Of a stretch of 48,656 bases of DNA, positions 17,166 through 24,751 are shown in pieces. The DNA lies in NCBI GenBank assembly GCA_018062515.1, contig JAGOSC010000015.1, positions 1 through 48,656 of the forward strand, read 5' to 3'. The notes beneath the pieces were generated by a model. That model had not been told where the DNA came from. It worked only from the letters and a program-made list of their open reading frames with translations, and ran no database searches. Within the stretch, counting starts at the first letter, position 1; each line of letters begins with the position of its first letter. A program made the translations under genes and the position numbers. Source of the stretch: Candidatus Omnitrophota bacterium (lineage in GTDB: Bacteria > Omnitrophota > Gorgyraeia > Zapsychrales > Zapsychraceae).

Positions 17166-18002
17166 ATGGGGGACGATCTTCGGATTGTCCCCCATTATTT
17201 CATCTTGATAAAAAAATTTTTAATTCTTAGTCTGTTTTTTTTAGTAACGCAGGACGCATCTGCTCAGTTATTGATGGAGAAAAGCCGTATGCGTTTAACG
17301 GTTACTCCCGGCGAAACAGTTGTTGATTCCATGGCACTGCACAATGTTGGGAGCACCACAGCCAATGTTAAAATTTATTGGCAGGATTTTACTTATCTTC
17401 CACCCTTTACTGGCAAAAAGGATTTTTCCCAACCTGGAACATCACCTTATTCAATGGCTAGTTGGATCACCTTTTCACCACAAATAGTAACTTTACCTCC
17501 ACAATCAAAACGGGATATTGATTTTACAATTAAGGTGCCTGAAGATGCCAAAGGCGGACACTACGGAGTGCTTTTTTTTGAACAGGGGGGTGCAGTAGGA
17601 ACAAAAAATACGGGTGTCAATATCGTTACCCGTTTAGGATCTTTATTTTTTGTGGAAACGGTCAACCGAGACAAGACCTCCACGATAGATAATATTAAAA
17701 TTGAAGAACAAGCGGTAAAAGGAACATTTACAAATAAGGGGGATGTGTTTTTATTTCCTCGAGGGATTTTTTATTTGACGGATCAGGAAGGGATAGCGAT
17801 TGAGCGGGGAGAAATCGAAAAAATTTATTTAACCCCGGGAAACACCGCTGATTTTACAATCAAAGTCAATGATCAGCTAGCTGTTGGAAATTACACAATG
17901 GTCCTTACCTTCGATCTCGATGATGGTGATAGTGTCATTAAAGAAATAGATTTCAGCAAGTCAGATTCCGGACAACTTAATATGATTGCAGTTAGAGACT
18001 AG
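17166..18002 (+). CDS. Periplasmic chaperone-like protein (DUF916/Pap-chaperone-like)
   Basis: 278 aa with a signal peptide ending DASAQ. The mature N-terminus (MRLTVTPGETVVDSMALHN) is the Ig-like opening shared by WxL-interacting DUF916 proteins and, more distantly, pilus chaperones. The pattern YSMASWITFSPQIVTLPPQS, then KVPEDAKGGHYGVLFFEQ, strengthens this. A second beta domain occupies ~155-278. The likely role is to hold or deliver secreted subunits in the periplasm. The ATG at 17166 is inside a strong hairpin and lacks a good ribosome-binding site; the in-frame TTG at 17205 starts directly at the signal peptide and is a serious alternative. Confidence 0.65.
   Translation: MGDDLRIVPHYFILIKKFLILSLFFLVTQDASAQLLMEKSRMRLTVTPGETVVDSMALHNVGSTTANVKIYWQDFTYLPPFTGKKDFSQPGTSPYSMASWITFSPQIVTLPPQSKRDIDFTIKVPEDAKGGHYGVLFFEQGGAVGTKNTGVNIVTRLGSLFFVETVNRDKTSTIDNIKIEEQAVKGTFTNKGDVFLFPRGIFYLTDQEGIAIERGEIEKIYLTPGNTADFTIKVNDQLAVGNYTMVLTFDLDDGDSVIKEIDFSKSDSGQLNMIAVRD
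17168..17193 (+). terminator. cUUCGg hairpin between subunit and chaperone genes (attenuator or mRNA stabiliser)
   Basis: An 11-bp stem (17168-17178 with 17183-17193, one G-U pair) is closed by the ultra-stable C(UUCG)G tetraloop, 17 nt after the subunit stop. The 3' flank ATTATTTCATCTT is only partly U-rich, so termination may be partial. That would give more subunit than chaperone mRNA. Confidence 0.7.
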
Positions 18003-18072
18003 ACGGGGAACAGCAGCAGGCATAGGTCACACTTTTTAAAAACCCTTGAATATATGTCATTCAAAATAAATC

Positions 18073-18215
18073 GGAGGGTTCGACCAATGCGATTGATGAA
18101 AAGAATGTCGATCAAACAATCAGCCATTGAGAATCATGAAACAGCCACCCAAGGTGTTCATTTGCTTTTTAATTCTAAATCTAGTCAGCGCTTCACTAGC
18201 ATATGGAGCGAATGA
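18073..18215 (+). other. Leader ORF with strong ribosome-binding site overlapping the outer-membrane gene start
   Basis: A GGAGGG site (18073-18078) lies 8 bp before ATG 18087. That ATG opens a 42-codon frame beginning MRLMKRMSIKQ and stopping at 18215, inside and out of frame with the large gene downstream. The large gene has no good site of its own. This is either a translational coupling leader or a sign that the real start is shifted by a frameshift. Confidence 0.4.
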
Positions 18216-21200
18216 TAATTCTTTCCAATCTTTCATATCCGAAGCAAAAACCGCTCTTGACCGACGAGATTATCTAAAAGCTCAATTTTATATACAGGCC
18301 GCTCAAATGGCCGACCGCTCTAGTCGCGAACCATCTGAATTAGCCAAACAAATCCCGCCCTTAACCGAACACAGCACATCCTTAAATTATTTTTTTAAAT
18401 TAGCCACAAAATATTATTACGATGGCGATTACCCGTCGGCGCTGATCTGTTATCAAAAAGCCTATAATATTGATCCTTCTGTCCCCGGATTACAGGAAAT
18501 GCTTGACCATGTGGATCAAGTGACTATCGGAATGGAAGAACCCTTATTCCCGCCGCCATCACGTCAAGACATTGTTGACGAAGTTGATCCGGAAGTAGTC
18601 GAAGTAAAAACGGCTGAAACGGAAACGCAAGCCAAACGTTACGAAGTTGTTCATACCAAAAAGGTTGATGCAATTCTTGAAAAATACCGCAAGCCATCCA
18701 GGAAGAAACAGTCGCCGGCAGCAAAAAGGGCCGCGCAAGAAGAAAAAATTCATATATTAAGTTCAACGAGTCAAGAGCCTCAACAGTATCGACAAGTATT
18801 TATTCCCGCCGCATCTGGAACTAAGATGCCCGTGCCGCAGGCTCAACCTACGTCAAAAGAGAAGAAATCAGTTGAAAGTGAATCAACATATTCAGCTTAT
18901 CAGCGCAGTAAAGGACTGAGAATATCAAAACAGGATGAACGATTGGCCGCGACGAATAAAGAGACCATCGCACGTGACATAATTGAATTGAATGTCGAAT
19001 TGTGGAGCCAGCAACCGGGAACAGTTTTAGAGATTGAGTTCAGTAAATCAATTATTTTACATGGAAGTCAAATCACGCGTTATATGGCCTTTGACCAGGA
19101 TGTGATTAGCGTTATTAGAATTGATAACGATCGCATTCAAATTACAGCACAAAGCCGAGGATCGACGCTGTTCAATGTGTGGGATAATCAGGGCCGCTGG
19201 ACATTTAATATTAAAGGGGTACTACCGGAACCAAAGGTGTCGAAGCTTGAGTTGCAGGAAAGTAGCTTGGAAAAACATGTTAAACCATTTCGAGTGAGTT
19301 ATTCCAATGACTGGAACAGCTATTATATAGGAGACAGCATTCCTGATTTACAGCGGCGCAGTATGAGTTTTAATCAGTGGGTGGGTACATACGGAGAAAC
19401 ACCGCATGGTTTTTTTGACACGTCATTCAATTATTTTAAATATCCAACTGCTATTAAGAATACAGGACGTACTATTGGATTAAGTAACGCCAACTTTGGG
19501 CCTTTCGAAAATTATTCAATTCGCGGATGGGATGCCTCCAAACGGTTTTCTGATCTTTCGCTTCCAGGAAGATCATTTCGGGGGATATTATTTGATTCTT
19601 ATGCGGCGGATAATAATGTTGCTTTTACTTATTTAAAAGGCCAAGACCGCGCGGTTTTCCTACAAGTATCGGAAGGAGCTACTGAAGTTAGAAAGTCTTA
19701 TATTGAAGCCGGCCGATTCACTCTCTTTCCGGATAAGCTGAATAATTATTCTGTCAATTTTGCCCGCGGCTCCGGAGAAGAGCGCTCGAACAGTTTAAAA
19801 GAGCGTGTTATTTCCGTCGAGGCAGAAAATAGAGTCGGTGTATTTGATACACATTTCGAAGGTGCTTGGGATGAAGAAGACTTTGGAGAACTATTACTAA
19901 CAAAGTATGAACAGGATGATCTTCTCTTGCGGTTAAATGTTCGCGACCTACAGCCAGGATTTACAACGATCACCTCCCGTCCATCAGGAGCGGGTGAGGT
20001 GGGCGGAAACATCGTGTTTGAATTCTTTCCGGAGGAGTATCAACTAGCGTCGAATTTGGATGTTTATCGTAATCGGGACATATCCAATCCGCACGACCCG
20101 GATGCACTGAATTTTGATTTCGGTACCGTATATGGGCTGCCTATAACTGATACGCTGAATTTGAGTAATTCTGTTTTTTATTCTGATACCCCGCAGTTGG
20201 TGTCACCGCATCAGTCAAAACGAGCCAATTCAACATTAACTAAATCTTTTGAAATTTATAATGGGTTTAATTTGACGACTTTCGTCGGCGCCAATTACCA
20301 GAGAAGCAGATTTGAACAAATCCCGGCCTCAGATTATGATCGAAGCAGTTTAAGTACCGGTATCCGATTTCCGATTATTAGAAATTTAAATTTTTTCACC
20401 AATTATGATTATTCCTGGGTGCATGTAATTGAAACCGGTCAAAAGTCTAACCCGAATGTCATGAATACCGGCTTAAGTTATGATCATAATTTTGGAAAGA
20501 AATTATCAAGCCGACTAAGTACGACGTACCGTGACGAAGAAAATACCGACGAAGATTTTAGTTTTCTATCGGGAACAGATACGTTGCGGCATAATATCGG
20601 TTTGACTTATAGGCCTAAGCCGGACATTGAAATTTTTATGGACGGCAGTATCCGCAATGTGTGGAAGGAAGATCCAAGCCGTGCCGCTTATAATGACGCG
20701 GATGTCCGTTTTGGTATGCGCACCAGCTGGGATACAATTTTCCGCTGGGATCCATCAGCGACGATTCGTGGAACAGCGTATAAAGATATTAATCGCAACT
20801 CCGTCCAAGATCCTGAGGAACCTGGAATCGAAGGACTTGAGATTCAAATCGGCCGTAAAACCGTTAAGACGAATGATCGCGGATATTACATAAGCAAAAT
20901 ACGCGCCCAAGAAGTTAAATTAGGTGTTAACTTTGACAGTGTTCCGAAGGGATATTCTTTAGAATCCAGTTTAATGAAAGATATCAAAATCGAGCACACT
21001 AAGACATATACGGTCGATTTTGGCTTTACGGCCCGTTCTGGAATATTTGGTGTTTTCTTTGTTGATGAAAATAATAATGGGCTATATGAAGATGGTGAAG
21101 AAACAGTAACCAGAGTCATTATCAAAATGGATGGACGGGAAGCCACGGCTAGCGATTTCGAAGGAGTATATACTTTTTATGATGTTAACCCAGGACAACA

Positions 21201-21333
21201 TTCTCTCGTCATTGATGTGAATTCATTACCGCCGGATCATCTACCTGTAATAAAAATAAAGAATAATATTGAGGTTCAGGAAGGGGAAACATATACGTTT
21301 CATATTCCTCTGAAGAGTCTGAAGAAGAAGTAA
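18127..21333 (+). CDS. Outer-membrane usher-like protein: TPR, secretin-type N domain, beta-barrel, two SdrD-B-like domains
   Basis: 1068 aa from a TTG start; ATG 18136 is the likelier start and leaves a perfect signal peptide ending LAYGA. A TPR-like helical region (~30-135) and a basic Pro/Gln linker (~140-275) come first. Residues ~283-365 match the pilus-formation N domain of CpaC-like secretins (PF13629; SKSIILHGSQITRYMAFDQD, then RGSTLFNVWDNQGRW). Residues ~385-875 show alternating polar/aromatic strands, consistent with a beta-barrel. Two Ca-binding-like SdrD-B/CnaB domains follow (~878-965, DINRNSVQDPEEPG; ~970-1065, DENNNGLYEDGEE). The N domain is not followed by a secretin domain. 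The layout recalls an usher with terminal Ig domains, but the function is inferred. Confidence 0.65.
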   Translation: MRIMKQPPKVFICFLILNLVSASLAYGANDNSFQSFISEAKTALDRRDYLKAQFYIQAAQMADRSSREPSELAKQIPPLTEHSTSLNYFFKLATKYYYDGDYPSALICYQKAYNIDPSVPGLQEMLDHVDQVTIGMEEPLFPPPSRQDIVDEVDPEVVEVKTAETETQAKRYEVVHTKKVDAILEKYRKPSRKKQSPAAKRAAQEEKIHILSSTSQEPQQYRQVFIPAASGTKMPVPQAQPTSKEKKSVESESTYSAYQRSKGLRISKQDERLAATNKETIARDIIELNVELWSQQPGTVLEIEFSKSIILHGSQITRYMAFDQDVISVIRIDNDRIQITAQSRGSTLFNVWDNQGRWTFNIKGVLPEPKVSKLELQESSLEKHVKPFRVSYSNDWNSYYIGDSIPDLQRRSMSFNQWVGTYGETPHGFFDTSFNYFKYPTAIKNTGRTIGLSNANFGPFENYSIRGWDASKRFSDLSLPGRSFRGILFDSYAADNNVAFTYLKGQDRAVFLQVSEGATEVRKSYIEAGRFTLFPDKLNNYSVNFARGSGEERSNSLKERVISVEAENRVGVFDTHFEGAWDEEDFGELLLTKYEQDDLLLRLNVRDLQPGFTTITSRPSGAGEVGGNIVFEFFPEEYQLASNLDVYRNRDISNPHDPDALNFDFGTVYGLPITDTLNLSNSVFYSDTPQLVSPHQSKRANSTLTKSFEIYNGFNLTTFVGANYQRSRFEQIPASDYDRSSLSTGIRFPIIRNLNFFTNYDYSWVHVIETGQKSNPNVMNTGLSYDHNFGKKLSSRLSTTYRDEENTDEDFSFLSGTDTLRHNIGLTYRPKPDIEIFMDGSIRNVWKEDPSRAAYNDADVRFGMRTSWDTIFRWDPSATIRGTAYKDINRNSVQDPEEPGIEGLEIQIGRKTVKTNDRGYYISKIRAQEVKLGVNFDSVPKGYSLESSLMKDIKIEHTKTYTVDFGFTARSGIFGVFFVDENNNGLYEDGEETVTRVIIKMDGREATASDFEGVYTFYDVNPGQHSLVIDVNSLPPDHLPVIKIKNNIEVQEGETYTFHIPLKSLKKK

Positions 21334-21334
21334 C

Positions 21335-21595
21335 TTAACGCGGGACTATTGTTTGTACGAGAAATGTCCTGTTCTCGCGAATTTCCACTTCATCAAATTG
21401 GTCATAGCCTTGATCCGTGTTCCTTGCCATATGATTTCTGAGAGTGGTTCCATCAGAAAACACATTAAATCCCGGGATGGCAGGAATCTCCACAGAAATA
21501 AAATACCTCACGGTGGTAGCCTTCGCGGTTTGGTGATCGCCAATCATCACAAATAAGACCGTCAACAAACTGATAATCAAATATTTTCGAATCAT
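21335..21595 (-). CDS. Short secreted pilin-like protein under c-di-GMP riboswitch
   Basis: 86 aa, read leftward. A signal peptide (about residues 1-26) is followed by VRYFISVEIPAIPGF, which resembles the mature N-terminus of the subunit encoded at 16.5 kb (VQFFVDAELPASNGA). The product is far shorter than that subunit and may be a minor subunit, a capping peptide or a truncated copy. The ATG at 21595 has an excellent AAGGAGGG site (21603-21610, minus strand). A longer frame starting at 21661 would run through the riboswitch terminator and is rejected. Its stop is one base from the stop of the large outer-membrane gene, so the genes are tail to tail. Confidence 0.65.
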   Translation of the reverse strand: MIRKYLIISLLTVLFVMIGDHQTAKATTVRYFISVEIPAIPGFNVFSDGTTLRNHMARNTDQGYDQFDEVEIRENRTFLVQTIVPR

Positions 21596-21626
21596 TTTAT
21601 GTCCCTCCTTAGGGTTAGGAGACAAT

Positions 21627-21657
21627 AAAAAACCCTCTCCAAAGAAAAGGATGAGGG
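21627..21657 (-). terminator. Riboswitch expression-platform terminator
   Basis: On the minus strand, arms around CCCTC (21653-21657 complement) and GAGAGGG are followed by TTTTTT. It lies between the c-di-GMP aptamer and the ribosome-binding site of the short pilin-like gene, the usual place for ligand-controlled termination. Confidence 0.75.
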
Positions 21658-21695
21658 ACATAAATTAACGGAAGTTATTAATATATAACAACTTA

Positions 21696-21770
21696 CGGCA
21701 ACCAGACAACCATACCCTTGCGGGCTTTAGGCTCACGGCTTTGCGTCCTCACCTTTCGGAGAGTTTACCA
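21696..21770 (-). ncRNA. c-di-GMP-I (GEMM-I) riboswitch aptamer
   Basis: Read on the minus strand, the aptamer has the P2 hairpin CTC-x-CCGAAAGG-x-GAG with a GAAA tetraloop. The invariant GGACGCAAAGCC follows, then P3 with the 11-nt tetraloop receptor formed by GCCTAAAG and GTATGG, and finally the conserved GGTTGCCG. GAAA loop and receptor are the tertiary contact known from GEMM-I structures. P1 is weak and I could not trace it with certainty. It is followed by a terminator and by the short pilin-like gene, so c-di-GMP should control premature termination. Whether the ligand turns the gene on or off cannot be read from the sequence. Confidence 0.93.
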
Positions 21771-21823
21771 AAAATTAAAATTTTAAGAACATTTTAAAGA
21801 ACAGAGTTAATTGAGATAGTGGG

Positions 21824-21851
21824 AGTATAGCACATATTTGGTCAATGACAA
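21824..21851 (-). promoter_or_regulatory. Promoter of the riboswitch transcript
   Basis: Minus strand: -35 TTGTCA (21851-21846), 16-bp spacer, -10 TATACT (21829-21824). It lies about 55 bp upstream of the aptamer. The rest of the gap to 22088 is AT-rich and I see nothing else in it. Confidence 0.65.
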
Positions 21852-22088
21852 TAAAGGGAGCCGTAAATTTTGGTATTTTTTGTATGAATTTTGAGCCGAA
21901 AATTTGCCTTTTTTTGATCATGTCAGGGGGGAATTTCTATAGGATGCGGGTGGTAAACCGCCGTTTTTCTTTTTATCGCTTTACAGGCTTTGTCGTAAAT
22001 AGTAATATTAAATCACTTAATTTTCTAAGTTAAAACATGCCAAAATATTTCTTTTTATCTTTCCTTTTTTACGTTTTTTCAATTGGAC

Positions 22089-22505
22089 ATGAACCATATG
22101 ATTAGTAATTCACAGAAGATTATTTTCTTTGACGGGGTATGTGGATTATGTAATACCTTTGTTGATTGGATTATTCGACGCGATTCAAAAAATATTTTTT
22201 TATTTGCTCCGCTTCAAGGGCAAACAGCCAAAGAAAAAATCGGACAGCTTCCTCAAAATACTGACGACTGGAACATTATTTATTTCAACCAGAATAATGA
22301 ATTAAAGTACGCGTCGACGGCGGTACTGGATATTTTATACGACCTCGGCGGTGGTTGGAAACTTTTTTCAGTATTTTCGATTGTACCCGTACTTTTTCGT
22401 GATTGGATTTATCGATTCATCGCCAGACGACGTTACCGCTGGTTCAAAAAAAGAAACACCTGCCGCATTCCAACGGGTGACGAACAGAAAAAATTTTTAC
22501 CTTAA
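22089..22505 (+). CDS. DCC-family thiol-disulfide oxidoreductase-like protein (DUF393)
   Basis: 138 aa. The signature FFDGVCGLCN near the N-terminus, followed by a hydrophobic helix (FVDWIIRRD) and FAPLQGQ, is diagnostic of the DCC/DUF393 family, small thioredoxin-like proteins with a CxxC pair. The biochemical role is poorly defined; a redox function is inferred from the motif. The start is uncertain: ATG 22089 and ATG 22098 are both possible, neither has a good ribosome-binding site, and a TTG at 22083 is less likely. It is the first gene of the second glycosyltransferase cluster, only 5 bp before the next gene. Confidence 0.85.
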   Translation: MNHMISNSQKIIFFDGVCGLCNTFVDWIIRRDSKNIFLFAPLQGQTAKEKIGQLPQNTDDWNIIYFNQNNELKYASTAVLDILYDLGGGWKLFSVFSIVPVLFRDWIYRFIARRRYRWFKKRNTCRIPTGDEQKKFLP

Positions 22506-22510
22506 TCATC

Positions 22511-24751
22511 ATGCATAATACCCGATTCCCCCTAAATATTTCGCAGATCCTTTCGGCTATTTGCCTTTTGGGAATATGTCTTTATGCTAATGCATTGAAC
22601 TCCCGATATCAATTTGACGATTACCCGGTAATTGTAAACAATCCTCTTATTAAGTCCGAGCAGTTATCGTCGCTGTGGACGTCAGGCCAGCACCCAACGC
22701 GGATCCTTCCATATATAACATTCGCACTAAATTACAGAATCAGCGGTTTAAATCCATTTGGATATCACGTTGTAAATATTCTTATTCATTTGATCAATGC
22801 ATTATTAGTTTTTCAGTTGATTCGATTAATCTTTCAAACACCGGTCATAAGAAAATTATATAAAGAAGAAGCTGGTATTATCATAGCCGCGGTCTGCGCT
22901 TTATTCTTTATCAGTCATCCCATTCAAACGGAAAGTGTAACTTATATTACTCAGCGGTTTACGTCCCTAGCGACATTATTTTATTTGGCCGCATTATGTT
23001 TTTTTCTTAAGGGACGGTTGGTCATTCACTCAGAAAAGAGACAAGGTTTGTTTTTATTTATCATGTGCGGTCTTTGCGCCGTCGGAGGAATGCTAAGTAA
23101 ACAAATTGCGCTTACAATCCCATTGATAATCTTAATCATGGAGGGAATGTTTTTTGACGAGAAATCGAAACGCGCATGGTTTTTTCTGGTAATCCCCGCT
23201 GTCATTTTCCTGTTATTTATCCCGGCCATGTATGTGTTTGACGTCGGAGGTATTTTATCGATCCGACACAATTCAGGTTCGCATGACGGAGACCTTATTA
23301 CGAGTCAGTCATATGCCTTGACGCAGCCTAGGGTTATCCTGACATATATCCAGTTATTATTTTTTCCAGTTCAGCAAAATTTGCTTTATGATTTTCCGGT
23401 TTCCACGAGTTTATTCGACGGGAAGACTGTATTAAGTTTGATTACAATCGCAGCTATAGTTTTTTCCGCATTTCGGTTTCTTAAAATCAATCCGCTTTAT
23501 TCGTTTGGAATCTTTTGGTTTTTTATTACGCTTTCGGTTGAATCGACGATCATTCCTATACGACATGTGATTTTTGAACATCGACTTTATTTGCCCTCAA
23601 TCGGTTTTTTTCTTAGCATGATCGCTGTTTTGTTTCGTTTGTTTGAAAGAAAAAGTATGTTTGTTGCGGTTAGTATTGTCCTTGTCTTAATCCTTTCTGT
23701 GTTAACCATTCAACGCAATCTTGTATGGAAGGATGGAGTGGCTATGTGGAAGGATGTCGTCGGGAAATCACCGCATCAAGCAAGGCCATATTATAACTTA
23801 GGTTATGAGTATTTAAAAAATAATGATTTGAACCCGGCTTTGCAGAATTTTTCTAAGGCAATAGATATCAATCCAAATTATTTTGATGCTTATAATAACC
23901 GAAGCCAAGTTTATTTGGAGCAAGGGAAACTGGATAAAGCCTTTTATGACATTAATCAGGCGATTAAAATAGATGAACAAAGAGCGGAGGCATACCTAAA
24001 TCGCGGGATGATTATTCGGCAGATGGGACAGTATAATCTGGCGATTAAAGACTTAAACCGGGCCATTGAATTAGATTCGAAAAATCATGTTTATTATACG
24101 AATCGCGCTTTGACTTACGGCAATCTTGCCCAATACGACTCGGCTTTAAAAGATTTAAACCAAGCCCTCGAATTCAATCCTAAATATGCGCAAGCCTATA
24201 CGGTTCGCGGAGCTATTTACATGAATTTATCGCGTCCGACGGACGCATTAAACGATTTCAATAAAGCTATTCTGTACGGACCATCGGAAATAAACGCATA
24301 TAATAATCGCGTGCAGTTACGTCAACTCTATGGCCAATATGAATTGGCTAATGAAGATTTAAGCAAAATGATTGAACTCCAGCCGAATAGTATAGATACT
24401 TACTTAACACGGGCTTTTAACTCAGCCAAGCTGGGGAAATTAGATGACGCGATCAAAGATTTTAATCTTGTCCTCCAGAAGAATCCAAATCAGTTTGAGG
24501 TTCATATGGAAAAGGGGAAGATCTATTATCGTCAGATGAGATATCGTTTGGCTCTTGACGAATTTGATGCTGTTTTAAATCATGCTCCGAAAAATGCTTT
24601 TGTATATTTTTTGCGCGGACTATGTCATTACGAACTTACACAGTACAAAGACGCTTTATCGGACATTAATCAGGCTAAAGAACTCGGTCATTCCGTCGAT
24701 GAATCATATTTTATTCGTATCAACCAGGCTTTGAATCAAACAGAAAAATGA
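22511..24751 (+). CDS. TMTC-like GT-C glycosyltransferase with TPR tail (paralog 3)
   Basis: 746 aa, the longest of the five paralogs. About ten transmembrane helices lie in residues 1-410 and about nine TPRs in 415-745. The catalytic loop reads YQFDDYPVIVNNPLI. Shared motifs are HPTRILPYITFALNYR, HPIQTESVTYITQRF, GMLSKQI, SHDGDLITS, PVQQNLLYDFP and ESTIIPIRHVIFEH. The enzyme should act on the outer face of the inner membrane, with the TPRs also there if the usual TMTC topology holds. It overlaps the next paralog by 4 bp. Confidence 0.85.
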   Translation: MHNTRFPLNISQILSAICLLGICLYANALNSRYQFDDYPVIVNNPLIKSEQLSSLWTSGQHPTRILPYITFALNYRISGLNPFGYHVVNILIHLINALLVFQLIRLIFQTPVIRKLYKEEAGIIIAAVCALFFISHPIQTESVTYITQRFTSLATLFYLAALCFFLKGRLVIHSEKRQGLFLFIMCGLCAVGGMLSKQIALTIPLIILIMEGMFFDEKSKRAWFFLVIPAVIFLLFIPAMYVFDVGGILSIRHNSGSHDGDLITSQSYALTQPRVILTYIQLLFFPVQQNLLYDFPVSTSLFDGKTVLSLITIAAIVFSAFRFLKINPLYSFGIFWFFITLSVESTIIPIRHVIFEHRLYLPSIGFFLSMIAVLFRLFERKSMFVAVSIVLVLILSVLTIQRNLVWKDGVAMWKDVVGKSPHQARPYYNLGYEYLKNNDLNPALQNFSKAIDINPNYFDAYNNRSQVYLEQGKLDKAFYDINQAIKIDEQRAEAYLNRGMIIRQMGQYNLAIKDLNRAIELDSKNHVYYTNRALTYGNLAQYDSALKDLNQALEFNPKYAQAYTVRGAIYMNLSRPTDALNDFNKAILYGPSEINAYNNRVQLRQLYGQYELANEDLSKMIELQPNSIDTYLTRAFNSAKLGKLDDAIKDFNLVLQKNPNQFEVHMEKGKIYYRQMRYRLALDEFDAVLNHAPKNAFVYFLRGLCHYELTQYKDALSDINQAKELGHSVDESYFIRINQALNQTEK

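Noticed and set aside
21845..22033. 62-codon + strand ORF in the gap before the DCC gene
   Set aside because: No ribosome-binding site, low-complexity AT-rich text, and its start overlaps the riboswitch promoter.
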